Shown here: in pieces, positions 46,334-58,160 of the stretch | Numbering within the stretch: the stretch's first letter is position 1 | Layout of the letters: each line of letters begins with the position of its first letter | NCBI GenBank assembly: GCA_024220505.1 | Contig: JAKZZE010000001.1 | Coordinates: 2,790,001-2,854,000, forward strand | DNA: 64,000 nucleotides | Direction: 5' to 3' | Source: Rhizopus arrhizus | Lineage: Eukaryota; Mucoromycota; Mucoromycetes; Mucorales; Rhizopodaceae | Position numbers and translations under genes: made by a program | The notes under the pieces: generated by a model | Databases searched by the model: none | What the model saw: only the letters and a program-made list of their open reading frames with translations | What the model was told of the DNA's origin: nothing

Positions 46334-47232
46334 AAATAATTTTGTACATCAATTCTACGAATAAAGCAACCAATTTGGTGTTCATTGAAAGAATGACATG
46401 AGTATTTCGTTTTATTAGCACATCTTAAACCATTTTGCTCAACACATTACGAGGTAATAATTATTATTGAATTGACTTGTGCCATAATGATACTATTGAT
46501 ATTGCTACTGCGTATTATTTTATTATTCCATCTGAAAATGGATGAATATTAAAAAAGCTGGACAACTATTTATTTCATGTCAATAAGCAATACAATTGAA
46601 TACATTTAATATATATACTCGGTTTAGTAAGATATATCTTTATATAAAGTAGTACACATATTATATTGATAAATTTTGTAAATAGCTTTCCTCCGATATT
46701 TTGATTTGGAGAGTGTTCTGTGGAAAATGTGTTTTATTTTTAATCTATACGATAAAAACTAACTAAAGCTTTATTAATAATAATTCAAGGGAAGGAAAGC
46801 ATATGAATGATAGGAATATGTGGGATGAATGATATATTTTAGGTTATCAAACAAAAGCTGATCTCTGTACACATGGCTTTCTACAGTCAAATACTTCAAG
46901 TGCCGATGGATTGTTGATTATTTGTTTTCTTGTAAGAATTGTGACCTTATTTTTGTATGGCAAATTGTCAACGATGGTTTCCACTAAGTTTTTATTTGTC
47001 CTAACAAATGAATGTTCTTAGTATTGCTTTAAATTTTTTGTATGTAATCTACCTGACAAACTGTTCAATGTCGCGAACATTTGTTGAGAAACCTGCAAAA
47101 TCAGTTACAGTACATGAGACCTTTGCTGTTTCAAGACATATGACCCCGAAAATAAATCATGGGAGTCCCAAGCCGGTAGTTGGCATGCACCTTTTGATAT
47201 AGCAAAAAAAGTCGATTTTGCCAAAAGGTTGC
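46334..47232. other. AT-rich intergenic region
   Basis: No supported gene. Isolated open stretches look random. Confidence 0.45.
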
Positions 47233-48020
47233 TCATATTTTTTCACCTACTGTATGATCAAACAAAACTTCTGCACCTTCGACATGTAATTCAGGAACTC
47301 TAATACAAACTTTATTAATACCATTGCTACCACCTTTTTTTTTCTCGTTACCTAATGTGTTTCCTTGTACATCACTTAAATGGGTAACCTTTGAATGGTT
47401 TTTATCTCTTTCTGATAATAAGTTCGAAACAAACGAAGAGGTTGAAACAAAAACATAATCTGCCAAAGAGCGGCTAACCAAGCAATCCACCATCCGTTGC
47501 AGGAGCATCGTTCGATGTCCTTGCGAATCATTTGTAGGTGTTTTCCGCGCGTAGCCAATTATGATGTGCTTGTTCTCTTTGCCGTTTTAATATGAGTTTG
47601 CAGTCGTGGCAGGGTACTGACAATGTTTTCGATGATGTGCTCCATGCTCAGTAAATGGCATCAGTTAATGCTTTAATTAATATGTCTTGGACTCACCAAT
47701 ATATTCATGCTTCATAACAAATAGGCTTCTGGTTCTTGCTCGTGTACCATCCATTTGTCTGCTTTCTTTTCTATTTACTTCTGCTATCGTGAATTCAAGC
47801 TTTTGGGAGTTGCACCATTTGGAGAATGAATTCAAAATCTTGCCGTCAAAGTATGCAGTATTCGAACACACAAACAAAAAAACATCTTTCATCGAAACGC
47901 CCTTCTTTTCATAAATGATGTTGTTGTAGGGAAAGGATGGCAAATACATTTGATTCATAAATTTAATGATCTGAGCTGGTGTAGCTATTTCCAAATTGGC
48001 GGTTAGTTTTGGAAATTTGT
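47233..48020 (-). pseudogene. Unknown gene remnant, truncated by LINE fragment
   Basis: Coding-like blocks on the minus strand: about 48020-47690 (FMNQMYLPSFPYNNIIYEKKGV, FLFVCSNTAYFDGKILNSFSKW, SRQMDGTRARTRSLFVMKHEY) and 47510-47233 (MVDCLVSRSLADYVFVSTSSFVS, VCIRVPELHVEGAEVLFDHT). They lie in different frames with stops between. No family recognised. The upstream end is lost where the opposite-strand LINE fragment begins near 48030. Confidence 0.35.
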
Positions 48021-48029
48021 TTGTTTAGA

Positions 48030-48676
48030 TTATATACCAAATGGTCCGTGCTCAATTAGATTATGGTCTTGCGATTAGTCCTCTCACAACTAAATTAATC
48101 CATCAACTTGATACTTTCCAAAACCAATGTATTAGACGTATCTTCGGCGGTCATTCTAGGTCTTCAGTTCAAGTCATGCTTCATCTGGTCAATCTCCCAT
48201 CGATGCGAACTCGTGTTGTAGTCCTTCAAGCCCAGTATCTTTTTCGTAGTACTCATTTACCTGATGATACTCTTCTTGCTCATCTACTGCCATATATTCA
48301 ATCTTCAACTAGCCGCTCTCACTGGTACAAACTGGCTAATACTCCAATGTGGAAATCTCTCTGTGGACCAATCCTTCATACTTTAGATAAAAAGAAATTT
48401 CTCTCTCTTCGCACCAAATTCTTAGCTGATCAATTTCAACATCTATATAATAACTCTGATTCCATCCTGTTATCCTCTACTCGCCCTACTATCCAAGTGG
48501 ATCCTATCCTTTGGTTACCGATGACTTATTCTAAACGTAGTCGTGTTCTTCGCTGGCGCCTTGGTTGGCTACCTGGTGGTAAACCTAAAGAATGCATCTT
48601 CCATCCTTATCATAACTGGAGTCGTCGACATGCTTTTGACTGTCTACATGTTCATCATCGTCTGTATGATATTTAG
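48030..48676 (+). mobile_element. Non-LTR retrotransposon internal fragment (post-RT region)
   Basis: An open stretch of 211 codons with the region following the RT domain in LINE polyproteins: RAQLDYGLAISPLTTKLIHQLD (typical RP.LDYG motif), FQNQCIRRIFGGHSRSS and RVLRWRLGWLPGGKP, ending at HAFDCLHVHHRLYDI-stop. Both the RT core and the 3' zf-RVT end are absent, so it is truncated at both ends. The open frame is uninterrupted, so it is younger than the other LINE pieces. Confidence 0.7.
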
Positions 48677-48820
48677 GGTTTATAATATAAAATAGTACTA
48701 AGTCAATCAACAAATATAAAAATAAATGAGATTCAAAGTAGATTGTCCTTTATTCAAGTTAAAAATATGAGGGTATTTATACTTTTCTATCCACGGCTAA
48801 ATAATAGTATTCACAGTATA

Positions 48821-48852
48821 ACGTGCCACCAAGCTTAAACCTGAAAAATTTT
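48821..48852 (+). repeat. Left terminal inverted repeat of Tc1-like element
   Basis: 32 bp identical to the reverse complement of 51442-51473, preceded by TA. Confidence 0.92.
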
Positions 48853-49031
48853 AATTTTGTTTCAATTTTTTTTTTTTTGACATCGTGGACATGAGGTGTA
48901 TTTTTTTTTTTTTTTTTTTTGGACATCTCATGACATTTAGTGTAGACATTGCTTATTTCCTGAAATTAGAGGGACTTAATGACGTTTTTTTCTTAGAAAA
49001 AAAGCCTAGTTTTAATGATATTTATTGTTAA

Positions 49032-51143
49032 CTATACCAAACCTGAAGGCACTCTGACTTTTCTGTGAGACAAATACTTTTTCTCGACAAACTTTTTCAC
49101 CTCTTGAACAACTTCTCTGACATCAGTACATCGATTATAAGCTTCAATAAAGTCCATTGATCTCCTAAAATACCTACGTATATGTGTTAAATCGCCGGCT
49201 TTATCCAAAAATAAATCGATATTTTCCTCAAGAGACTTAAAGGAGTAATCGCATTTCAAGCGAGCTTCTCTTTTTGCTGCACCCCAGTACATTTCGATCC
49301 AATTACATTCGCAATGGTATTTAGGATACAGCTCAAAAACGTGTCCAGAGTTTATGATCACCTCCTCCAAAGCAGACTTTTGATTTTTAAAATCAGGGCA
49401 ATTCTCTAAAAAATGGAGAGCGCAGCAAATTGGATTAACTCTATCTGGAGCCCCACAATGTAACTTCCATTTCTTGCCTTCCAGATCATGTCCAATCCAT
49501 AGACTTCTTTCCTCCAAAATTTTTCTTATTCCCTTGAAATAACGTACTTTTTTTGTTTTCAAGTTTCCCTTCTTATCCCTTTTCTTGATCTCTTTTTCAT
49601 AGTAGAAGGACTGGACTTCCTCCATACCTGTGGATCTTGAGATATATACAGTATCTCGGAACTGGAATTTCTCACTCAATGGCCAAGGCTTTTCATTGAG
49701 AGTCATTCGGCTGGCGACCAAAGCATCATCAGCAAAAGCACCATGATTGGAGCTGTTATCAAAGAGAAAAACAGCTACACAATTGGGGTGAAGTGCTTCG
49801 AAAAGGCCGATTGCATCTTCTTTTAACTGCTCAACCATGTGTTTTGAAGTCCACCATCCATCTCTTGCAGTACCTGCCTTGAACAGCTTTCTTGAAGACC
49901 ACTTTTGAATCTTCATTGTTCCATGGCAAGGGCATTGAAACTCACTCACCATGATAGATAGCCCAGGACCCTTTTTTCTGATGTAATTTTCTCCATCAGC
50001 TAACCACATATCGTTCTTACCATCATTTGCGTAGAAAGTACTTTCATCGTGCGTAACGAACACGCACTTTCTCTCGCCTTCTGGTAATGCATTTGGCTCC
50101 AATACATCTTCCTCAGTTTCTCCAGAGTAAAAATCCATTTTTTCCATATATTCGAGCATCCTCTTCGATCAAACGCTTCTATACTCGACCACATCTTCGC
50201 GTTCGTGACCATCGAAGTAAATGGTTTTTTTGTTCTTTCTATAGACATAACCCCATTCATGGAGATAGTTACTGAGCGTGCTTTCAGGAACAGGTTGCAT
50301 TATTACGCCCAATTTGGATGGGATAACTACTTCATCAATGAATTTTTTAATAGTAACCAAGGAACGTTCAGCAGGCTTCATTCTACGTATTTCTTCGAGA
50401 ACCATTTCCTTGATATCGGCATCATTAAGAAAAGACTTTCTTTTTGAATGAACACCTTGTCGATGTCTCGATAACACCCCTTGACTCAAATATTCTTTAG
50501 CCCATTTTACGATAGTCATGGCACGATACGCAACGTTGTTATCTGCCCAATGAATTCTAGCTGCCTCACGAGAAGCCAAAGTAATAGGAATACCCTCAAT
50601 TCTCTTAATAAAGTAAGTATAAATCGAAGAGTATTGCATAAAACTGTATCTCTCGATCGTGTTTTCTTTATCCTTCGAGTTCATCACAGGTTTCACATAC
50701 ATTTGAAGTTTTGGAAGTATTTCTTGGATTCTCAAAAGTTGTATTTCATTCTTTGACAATATGGGAGAACTGGCTTCTACAACAGGGGCAATAGATACAA
50801 ATCCAAAACTCTCGAGTTTGCCCTTATCATTAACAGATTTAGCTTCTTTTTCTCGTCTCCAGCGTGTTGACCTAGAGGTTTTCGAATAAGACAAAGGTCT
50901 GTTTCGCTTTACATTATTATCAAGCAAAACATTGTTGATTGACATGCTGATTGTAGGATCAGCATTACGCATTTCAGTTATGTTGCTTAATTCTATAAGC
51001 TCAGAATCGCTCATGTCCCAGTCTTGATCATTTAAATGAGGGACAAATTGGTTCGTCTCATTTCTATGTTTTTTAAGATAAGCTCGTTTTCTAGCGTTAA
51101 GTGGAGGCATAGTTTTAGAGTATGGATAAGGGAGAAGAGGCAC
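49032..51143 (-). pseudogene. DDE transposase with one in-frame stop codon
   Basis: About 703 codons in one frame (51143 down to 49032), interrupted once by TGA at 50169-50171. The N-terminal half has Arg-rich and helix-turn-helix-like DNA-binding parts (AKEYLSQGVLSRHRQGVHSK, PESTLSNYLHEWGYVYRK). The catalytic half has the DDE triad candidates: VTHDESTFYAND (first Asp), FLFDNSSNHGAFADDALVAS (second Asp) and YHCECNWIEMYWGAAKREAR (Glu). This is the long 'DDE superfamily endonuclease' type that is abundant in fungi and related to IS630/Tc1/mariner transposases. Apart from the stop it looks intact, so it is either a fresh pseudogene or expressed as two parts. Confidence 0.85.
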
Positions 51144-51441
51144 CTATGTTATAGTACGAGCTCTCTCATATTGATTACGTAATATGTGACTGTTATGTTT
51201 ATCTGTCCTCTACCATACGGTATTAAAAAAATTTGTTTCAATATATGTCTTCCCTAAGGACTACCAGCTAAAATTTTGAAATACCGCATGTTTTCAAATG
51301 ATATAAAAAGAAAATATTATTAATAAAATTAACAATCTAATCCATAAGAAATGTTCAGAAAGGTTTATATAATAATTGTTATGGCTTTGTTTTATTGTTG
51401 GATTATTTGTGGAAAAGTTTATAGCATTTGAAAATTGTCAA

Positions 51442-51473
51442 AAAATTTTTCAGGTTTAAGCTTGGTGGCACGT
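51442..51473 (-). repeat. Right terminal inverted repeat of Tc1-like element
   Basis: Reverse complement of 48821-48852, followed by TA. Confidence 0.92.
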
Positions 51474-51689
51474 TATGATTATTGATTATTAATCGATATC
51501 AGACGATGCGTTAATTATATGATTGGTATTGTTTAACATCTTTTATCAAGAAGTAATTATTAATCCTGATCCAGGAACTTGTTAGAATATTCTGGAGTGG
51601 ATCGAGTTACAATTTTATTTGAGGTGACATAATACAATGTCCGATATTCCCAATTTGTGGAGGACCATTGTTCGTAGTAATTTACATTA

Positions 51690-52540
51690 TTACTTTATTA
51701 CTTGTGTAAATACCACAATAACAATGTAGTTCTTCTTAAATTGCTCATGCTGGTCCAAAGTATCAAGGATACTTGCAATGAAATTGAAATAATGTTCTGT
51801 GACAGCCCCGCCTTTGGTATTTTCAACAGCCTGAGTACTACCTGCTGCTTTTCTTTTCTTTGAAGGAACGGATGCCCTTTGGTCTTCTTACTTTGATTTT
51901 TACTACACCATGAGAGATAGCACCCAAAATGGTTATTGTTTTGGCCCTTGTTTTGGGTACAACCACAACGGCAGGGCTTCCTTTTTTTCACCATGCTACA
52001 GAGCGCTTCATATTGACATGGGAAGCTGCCTTGTCAATAAAGATGCAGTTACCCGTGAAACCAAGGTTGGTTTTATTCCATCTTACCACCCAATCGTATC
52101 TCTCCTGAATTTTCTCAGGGTTGTTTCGCTCTACTGACTAGAAGTGTGCTTTCTTCAAACTGTTTCTGCATTTTTTTGGCTACAAGGTTGTATAAAGTAG
52201 TTTTTGAAATTGAAAGGTCCTCAAACTTGCTTGTTAGATTGCCCATCATCTCCTTCAAAACTAAACTTGGCTAATCATCAATAAGCTCTTTTAAGAATCA
52301 CTCATGCTCTTCCCTCAAGGTAGGTGATTTTCCCACAAGTCTGCCACGACCCTTTTTCTTTCAATCACTTCCTCTAGATTCTGTTTATCTTTTTCGTACC
52401 AACTTTGAGCAGTGATCTCTGGCATTTTAAGAGCTCTAGCTGGTGCTTTTATGGCTGTAGTTCCTTTTGAACTAATTTTGAAATTTGTGTTTTGAACGTT
52501 GTATTTCAGGGCCAACCGAAAGCGGAAGGTTCAAGTAATA
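51690..52540 (-). pseudogene. Decayed Tc1-like transposase
   Basis: Fragments in several minus-strand frames: an N-terminal helix-turn-helix part near 52515-52400 (VQNTNFKISSKGTTAIKAPARALKM), then CIFIDKAASHVNMKRSVAW (first catalytic Asp, about 52060-52000) and VVVPKTRAKTITILGAISHGVVKIKV (about 51980-51900). These match Tc1-like transposases common in Mucorales. Many stops. It differs in sequence from the element at 48.8-51.5 kb. I did not find terminal repeats. Confidence 0.65.
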
Positions 52541-52639
52541 GTCAAAAAGGAACATCTAGGATTCTGTATGTCTTCTTAATGTCAGTGCTTTCAAAAATAA
52601 ATGTAGTACCCTAAATGTTCTCTCCTGCATAACTAGTTG

Positions 52640-53175
52640 GTGACAGCAGGTGGAACACCAGCGGACGAATCTTTCGCAATTGGATGGAAGCTCATAATTT
52701 GATACTATGGAATCAGGACTTGGCCTTTGGACAACCAACAAGTTATACTTATCACGGCACGAGTATTATCGATTACTTTCTTAGTAATACTGAACTGGAT
52801 AACCCGGACTTAGTTATTGAAGATGAACTTTCTTTGAACTCTAACCACACATTCATGACTTTATCTTTTAATCTACCTCCAGCATATACATCTCACAACC
52901 TATCTACTGAGATCCATAGACCACATTGGAATCTGAAGAAACTCAAAAAATTGGATTGCAGCGGCAGGTATGAGTCTGCTTTCAAAAATGACACTACTAG
53001 TCTTGTGGCTCAATCGGACGATGATACTGATGAAACTACGTTGATGGATATGGATGCTGCTAGTACTTATATTGAACAATACTCATCTGCACTATGCCAA
53101 GCGATCTACGACTCACTTGATGAAATATGCAGGAAAAAGAACATTACTGCTGACGTGTTTTTAAAACAATTCTGA
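52640..53175 (+). mobile_element. Non-LTR retrotransposon endonuclease-region fragment
   Basis: An open stretch (52684-53175, 163 codons) with the C-terminal part of an AP-type endonuclease: LAFGQPTSYTYHGTSIIDYFLSN and SNHTFMTLSF, where Asp and Ser-Asn-His are catalytic in the exonuclease-endonuclease-phosphatase family. It then runs into the linker before RT. No RT follows. The frame is open although the element is truncated. Confidence 0.7.
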
Positions 53176-53734
53176 ACTACTGATGTTTTACATGTTGTTA
53201 TGTAGTCCTTTTCTACTGATAACCCTCTTTTTTTTGTTACTTGACCACAGATTTTGAGGTTTATTGTTCTATAGAGAAACACCTAATCAAACAGTGAATG
53301 AGTAGTACACAGAAATCCTTCTTCTAGTGACTCTAGCTCCTTGGACTTTAAATTACCTTTTTTTCTTAAAACGTAAGTGTTTATCATACAAGAGGCTTTT
53401 AAAATAAAATCCTGAAACGTTTAATAAATCTAGTAAAAGATTCTATAATTAGAATTGAAGAGAAGTACATTTGTTTTAAAAAAATAGATTGATTTGAATT
53501 GTCAAAGTGATAAAATAGACTAGGATGAAATGCAAATATCACTCAGGAGAGAGTGTTTAACATCACAGTTTATTCAAGAGGACCATAAATCTCCAAGGGA
53601 TAATAAAGTTTACATAAAATTAAGATAGTGTATGAATAAACAATGAATATACAAGCAACACGTCCTTTTTTTGATATAAAGTATTTTATAAAATATGTAG
53701 ACCAAAAAAAAGTATATAAGACAAATAGAGCGCT
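53176..53734. other. AT-rich intergenic region
   Basis: No gene seen. The right end includes the 3' flank of the anion permease gene. Confidence 0.5.
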
Positions 53735-55456
53735 CTAACGAAGATAAATAAACCAGATTTCTCCAATCACAACAGCTGAAGCGCCCAAAGCCAAGATGGG
53801 TAAAATGACAAGATTCCACTTTAAGAATTTAAAATAACCTAAAGTATAGATACCTTTTGTTTTCAATATATGATCAAACCTAGATAATAAATCAATATCA
53901 TCTATTATTTTCATATATTTCTTTACATGATGCCAGCTAAACTTCCTACTAATGTCAAACACGCACCCAGGTTACTTCCAACAATAAGTCCCAATAGAAA
54001 CCCTTGCATGACCGCATCAGAATGTACATGAGCCGTAAAGTTAGGATGCTGTATGATTTGTGTAAATAGGATAGTCATTGGCTACCATAATCATCAGCTG
54101 TCTTTGTTTATATGCAGTGAACAATAACACTTACGAGATTATTTAACAGCTGGCAAGCCAAGATGGAGACAAAAGTCATGCCAAGAACAGCCGTAACATA
54201 GTTCTTTGTGAATACAGTCATGGCCGTAGCAAAGATACCTACCCATCCTAATTCGGATAAGGCCTCGATCAGGATAAACATGCCCAGACTGAAAGGCAAG
54301 ATCGACCAAGGTAAACGTGACATGACGGCCTTTATAGTAGGAAGACGTCTGCTGAGCCAATTAAGAAAAACGCGATGCTTTTTTGTGGTGGTTATGGGTT
54401 GAGGTTCTTCTTTATCTGATATGATGGAATCACTGACTGATATTATCGTAGCGTTTGATCTATCTACTGCTGATGTTTGCATAGCATGTTCTTTATGCAG
54501 TCTAAATTGAAAGCATAATCGCCTAAATGAAATACCTAGATCATGCTTGATATCTCGAATGAACATCACCATTGCAAAAGGTAAGGTCACCATCCAGACA
54601 GGCACATTCGCAAACGACGTACCCACCAAGGTCACCAAGCAAAGCCCCAAAAGAACAAATCCAAAGACGGCGCCCTGTGGATCGATCAAGACACTCTTGG
54701 GATCTGCCTCGGGTGGTTGAATGATATGTGGCAAGTATTTTTGAGAATGAAACAGTAAACGCAAGACAAGATAGGAGAGTAAGATGGTGACCAAGGTGGG
54801 CAAGATCATCCAAGCAGAATAAGTAATAAAAGAGATCTTGTGTGCCTCAGAAACGATCACGTTGGTCGGATTACCAATAAAGAGAGCCATCGAAGCAATA
54901 TTGGCCGTTGTAAATTCACTCATCAAAAAAGCAGTGGGTGTAATGTCTGAGACTTTGGTAAAGTAGGACAAGAAGACAGTGCCTGTCAAAATGACGACAT
55001 CGTTACTCGTCAATCCGCTCATGAGTGTTGTCAAGATGAAGAATAAGGTGAATGCGAGTATACCACGATTACCTGCTTTTCTTGATACCCAAAAGGCAAA
55101 GAATTGAAATACACCTGTCATATCTAAAGAGATACAGATGTATGCCTATAATAGACAAGACGCATTAGCTTTATAAATCATTTTAAACTATTGTTTACAA
55201 GTGAATAAATCAAGATCAATAGACCCCAAGGTTGAACACCAAGCGTGCCAAGGAATCCATTGACGACGACATCAAAATTAATTGCTCTGCAAATCAATAA
55301 GACAAGTACACCTAATAAAGGGACATTGGACAAGTTCAAATAAATTGTTACTTTTTTGATTTTTAGTTTCACGGGTCTAATCACAAATACAATCACACAC
55401 ACAAATATAGCAATTCCCACATAGGAATAGGCTGTCAGTGATTCTTCCACTGCCAT
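53735..55456 (-). CDS. ArsB/NhaD-superfamily anion permease
   Basis: Four exons on the minus strand: 55456-55199, 55145-54135, 54081-53927, 53879-53735; in phase, 522 aa. About 10-12 membrane segments are present. Family signatures include GLTSNDVVILTGTVFL, FTTANIASMALFIGNPTNVIVSEA (first re-entrant loop) and NLGACLTLVGSLAGIM near the C-terminus, mirroring it. ArsB-type permeases export arsenite or other oxyanions, while related fungal members have unknown substrates; no arsenic-resistance genes flank it, so arsenite is only one option. A poly-A tract (about 55470-55490) sits immediately upstream of the start. The acceptor of the last intron (53880) was chosen over a nearer TAG because it keeps phase. 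Confidence 0.88.
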
Positions 55457-55588
55457 AGTGCCTACCCCAAAAAAAAAAAAAAAAAAAAAAGAGAAAAGAA
55501 AAAAAAGTCTGGATTTCTTGCATTGCACTTTTTATCCACCGATTATTTTGGCCAATCACAAAAGCTGAAATTAGCCCATGTTGGCAAG

Positions 55589-55981
55589 TCAAAGAAGGGT
55601 TTGTTTTATGGATTGAATAAAAGGTACATCTTTTTGACTGTGAAGATGAATCTGTTGTTTGAGATATAAAAGTGCTCTTTCTATGCCCAAGAGATGAGCT
55701 GCATCTATCTGTGCAGCTTTGGCTTCCTTGATGATCTCTTGACGCCACTTGATCTTGTTGTTTATATGCTGAATTCGTATACGATTTAATAGTGCCTGTC
55801 GATGATGAACGAGTTCATGTTCTTCTGCTGTGACCCACTTGACTTGATTTTCAAATGATTTTTGTATTTCAAACAAGAGCGCTTGTTCTAAAGATCGAAT
55901 CTTTTTTTGATGTTCTTGTAATCGTTTACATCGCTTGTCTCGTATTTTACACAACAAATAAAATGCCTTTAAGTTGTTCAT
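55589..55981 (-). CDS. Hypothetical coiled-coil protein, 130 aa
   Basis: Single-exon frame starting MNNLKAFYLLCKIRDKRCKRL. Almost entirely helical and charged, with heptad-like patterns (KIRSLEQALLFEIQKSFENQ, RALLYLKQQIHLHSQ), and no membrane segment or signal. Family not recognised; small subunits of tethering or kinetochore-type complexes look like this, but nothing specific supports that. It lies on the same strand, 132 bp upstream of the permease start, and 117 bp downstream of the kinase stop, so transcript ends must be tightly packed. Confidence 0.6.
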   Translation of the reverse strand: MNNLKAFYLLCKIRDKRCKRLQEHQKKIRSLEQALLFEIQKSFENQVKWVTAEEHELVHHRQALLNRIRIQHINNKIKWRQEIIKEAKAAQIDAAHLLGIERALLYLKQQIHLHSQKDVPFIQSIKQTLL

Positions 55982-56098
55982 TGTACAAGAAAATAAAAGA
56001 GGGGAAAATATATATAAAAAAAGTTCCGGTTGTTTGTAAGCATTCTTTGATTCGAGAAAATAAAATAAAATAAAAAAAAGTTAAGTTGGCCACTGTTT

Positions 56099-58065
56099 TT
56101 ATTGAAGAGGTAGAAAACGGAAAGCGTTGTTGCCTTCTTCTTGTGGATCATTATCAGATGGCAACCAGAGATTGAATCGATGTGATTTTGGTGGTTGCTG
56201 TTTATGTATCCAAATATCTTGATTACTTTTAACAGAGAATATAGCGGGTGATCTACATCGTATTGGTCGCTTTGATAATTCTTCTGAATAATGAATGGGT
56301 GGTGTCCATTTGATGAGTTGATGATGTCCATAATGTGGTATGTGATCCAAATGAAAGGATGTTTTGTTACTGACGGATAAGGTATTGACGACTGTGTTGT
56401 GATATTCCTTTTTCTTTTCCTTAATTGGCGTATCCAAACGTTGCTTTTGATGGGATGCATAACGATAATGAAGTGGTGTGTCTGTGATCGGATGTACTTT
56501 TTCATGTGAGCTATAGATAGGTCTACTGGAAGTAAGCCAAGGATGATGGTGATGATGGTTTGTGGGTGATGAAGGTGGTTCGATATCATGTAAAAATCGG
56601 TCGAGGTGAGTGGTAATTGAACCTGATCGACTACTACTGGGTGAATCTGTACCCCAATCAGGACAGATCTGATGAGGTGAAGTGGGTATAGGTAATAGAT
56701 CGAGTGGGGTGATGATGGATTTACTAGAGTAGAGTCCTCTGTTGATTGGAATAGATTCATGTTTATCAGGTGGTGTAATAGGTCCAATATCTACTGGAAT
56801 CACTCTATGAATTGGCTCATCCTCTTTTAAAAAGAAGGCATGTTTTAAAGCAGTATCTGCAGACCAACGATAACTAGGATTAAATAAGAGGAAATGTCGT
56901 AATAGGTCAAGCATTGAATCAGATGCACCTCTTACCACTGTCTCTAATGGTTTTGGTATACACTAAATAAAAGATTAGAATACAATATAAATGATTCATT
57001 CTATTTACATTTGGAAATTTAAAACCAATTTTATAAGCCAATTTAACACCTTCTTTCCATTCTCCACCACCATCCAAAGAAGATAAAGTAGAGTGAACCA
57101 AATGATGCTGATCATGTTCTTTTTCAATCATCTTCTTTCTTGCAAAACCAGGACTTGCCCTTTTCTCTGCTCGAACCAATTTTTTCTTAAGTACAAGCTT
57201 ATTGTTACCAGGACTTCCTAATATGTCACAAATACGATAGATTTGATCTACTTCAGATTCACCAGGAAATAATGGTTCTAGAGTAATTAATTCAGCAAAG
57301 ATTGCCCCTACCGCCCAAAGATCAACAGAAGATGTGTATTCAGTAGATCGAAGTAATACTTCTGGTGCTCTGTACCTATGATAAAAAGATTATTATTTAC
57401 TTATTGATCAATATCCAATTACCATCTTGTGCTAACATATTCTGTATAAGGTGGTTCACTGTTTAATTCTCTAGCCAACCCAAAATCAGCAAGTTTAATA
57501 ATAGGTTTTCCATGATTATAATCTATCAATAAGTTTTCCGGTTTCATATCTCTGTGAAATACATTATGATGATGAACATGACTAACAGCCGATAATATTT
57601 GAAAACTAATAAATTATGTTATGACACGTATTTGTTTTATATTAAAAATCTTACAGAATATTACGCAATTCACAATTACTAAGTGGTAAATGTTGTTGTC
57701 TTCTTTCTCTCATCAATTGATATAAATTGCCACCGTCCATAAATTCCATAATAAAAGAAAGGTCGCCTTGAGTTGAAAAACAACTGTCGTACATTTGAAC
57801 AATATTTAAATGAGGAGGAATCAAGTGTAATAATTTGGGTTCAAATTGATCCTTGCAGTCATCAATTGTCTCATATTTTTTCTTCATTACTTTAATAGCA
57901 ACCTAGGATAGTTAAGTATTCATTTATTATTAAAAAAAACAAAATAGAAAGCTTTACAATCTTTTGACTAATCTTGTGTTTTGCTTTATGTACAGTGCCA
58001 AAAGAACCATCACCAATTTGTTCAATGAAATCATAAATTTCAAGTGCTGAACCCAAATGAGTCAT
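56099..58065 (-). CDS. MAK/Ime2-type (RCK family) Ser/Thr protein kinase
   Basis: Minus-strand gene of five or six exons beginning 58065-57958, 57902-57655 and 57605 onward, ending at 56099. Kinase motifs: glycine loop [21 protein letters not shown] (Lys), HRDMKPEN (catalytic loop), DFGLARE, and the activation loop [18 protein letters not shown] with the T-x-Y found in MAK/ICK, Ime2 and MAP kinases. SALEIYDF at the start and [11 protein letters not shown] are typical of MAK relatives. The C-lobe carries a Lys-rich insert of about 45 residues before [17 protein letters not shown] 280-aa Ser/Pro/His-rich tail follows. In fungi such kinases (Ime2; S. pombe Mde3/Pit1) act in meiosis, and in ciliated cells in cilium length control. 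It neighbours a ZIP4-like gene. Confidence 0.9.
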
Positions 58066-58089
58066 TTCTTTTAAAGAAAGAAAATAAAA

Positions 58090-58090
<1 letters not shown>

Positions 58091-58146
<56 letters not shown>
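58091..58146 (+). repeat. Poly(A) tract, about 56 nt
   Basis: Uninterrupted A run (T on the gene strand) 25 bp upstream of the kinase start codon and immediately downstream of the next gene's stop (58161). The longest homopolymer in the window. Confidence 0.9.
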
Positions 58147-58149
<3 letters not shown>

Positions 58150-58160
58150 GACTACTTGAA

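Larger units (their letters stand above)
48821..51473 (-). mobile_element. Tc1/mariner-like DNA transposon with intact termini
   Basis: The ends are perfect inverted repeats of at least 32 bp (48821-48852 and 51442-51473), starting ACGTGCCACCAAGCTTAAAC. Both are flanked by the dinucleotide TA (48819-48820 and 51474-51475), the target duplication of the Tc1/mariner superfamily. The 2.65-kb interior encodes one transposase on the minus strand, interrupted by a single in-frame stop. Identical termini imply a recent insertion. It lies 145 bp from a LINE fragment and 220 bp from a decayed Tc1-like transposase. Confidence 0.88.

Noticed and set aside
53735..55456. Arsenic-resistance cluster around the ArsB-like permease
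   Set aside because: No arsenate reductase, methyltransferase or ArsR-like gene flanks it; the family includes carriers of other anions.
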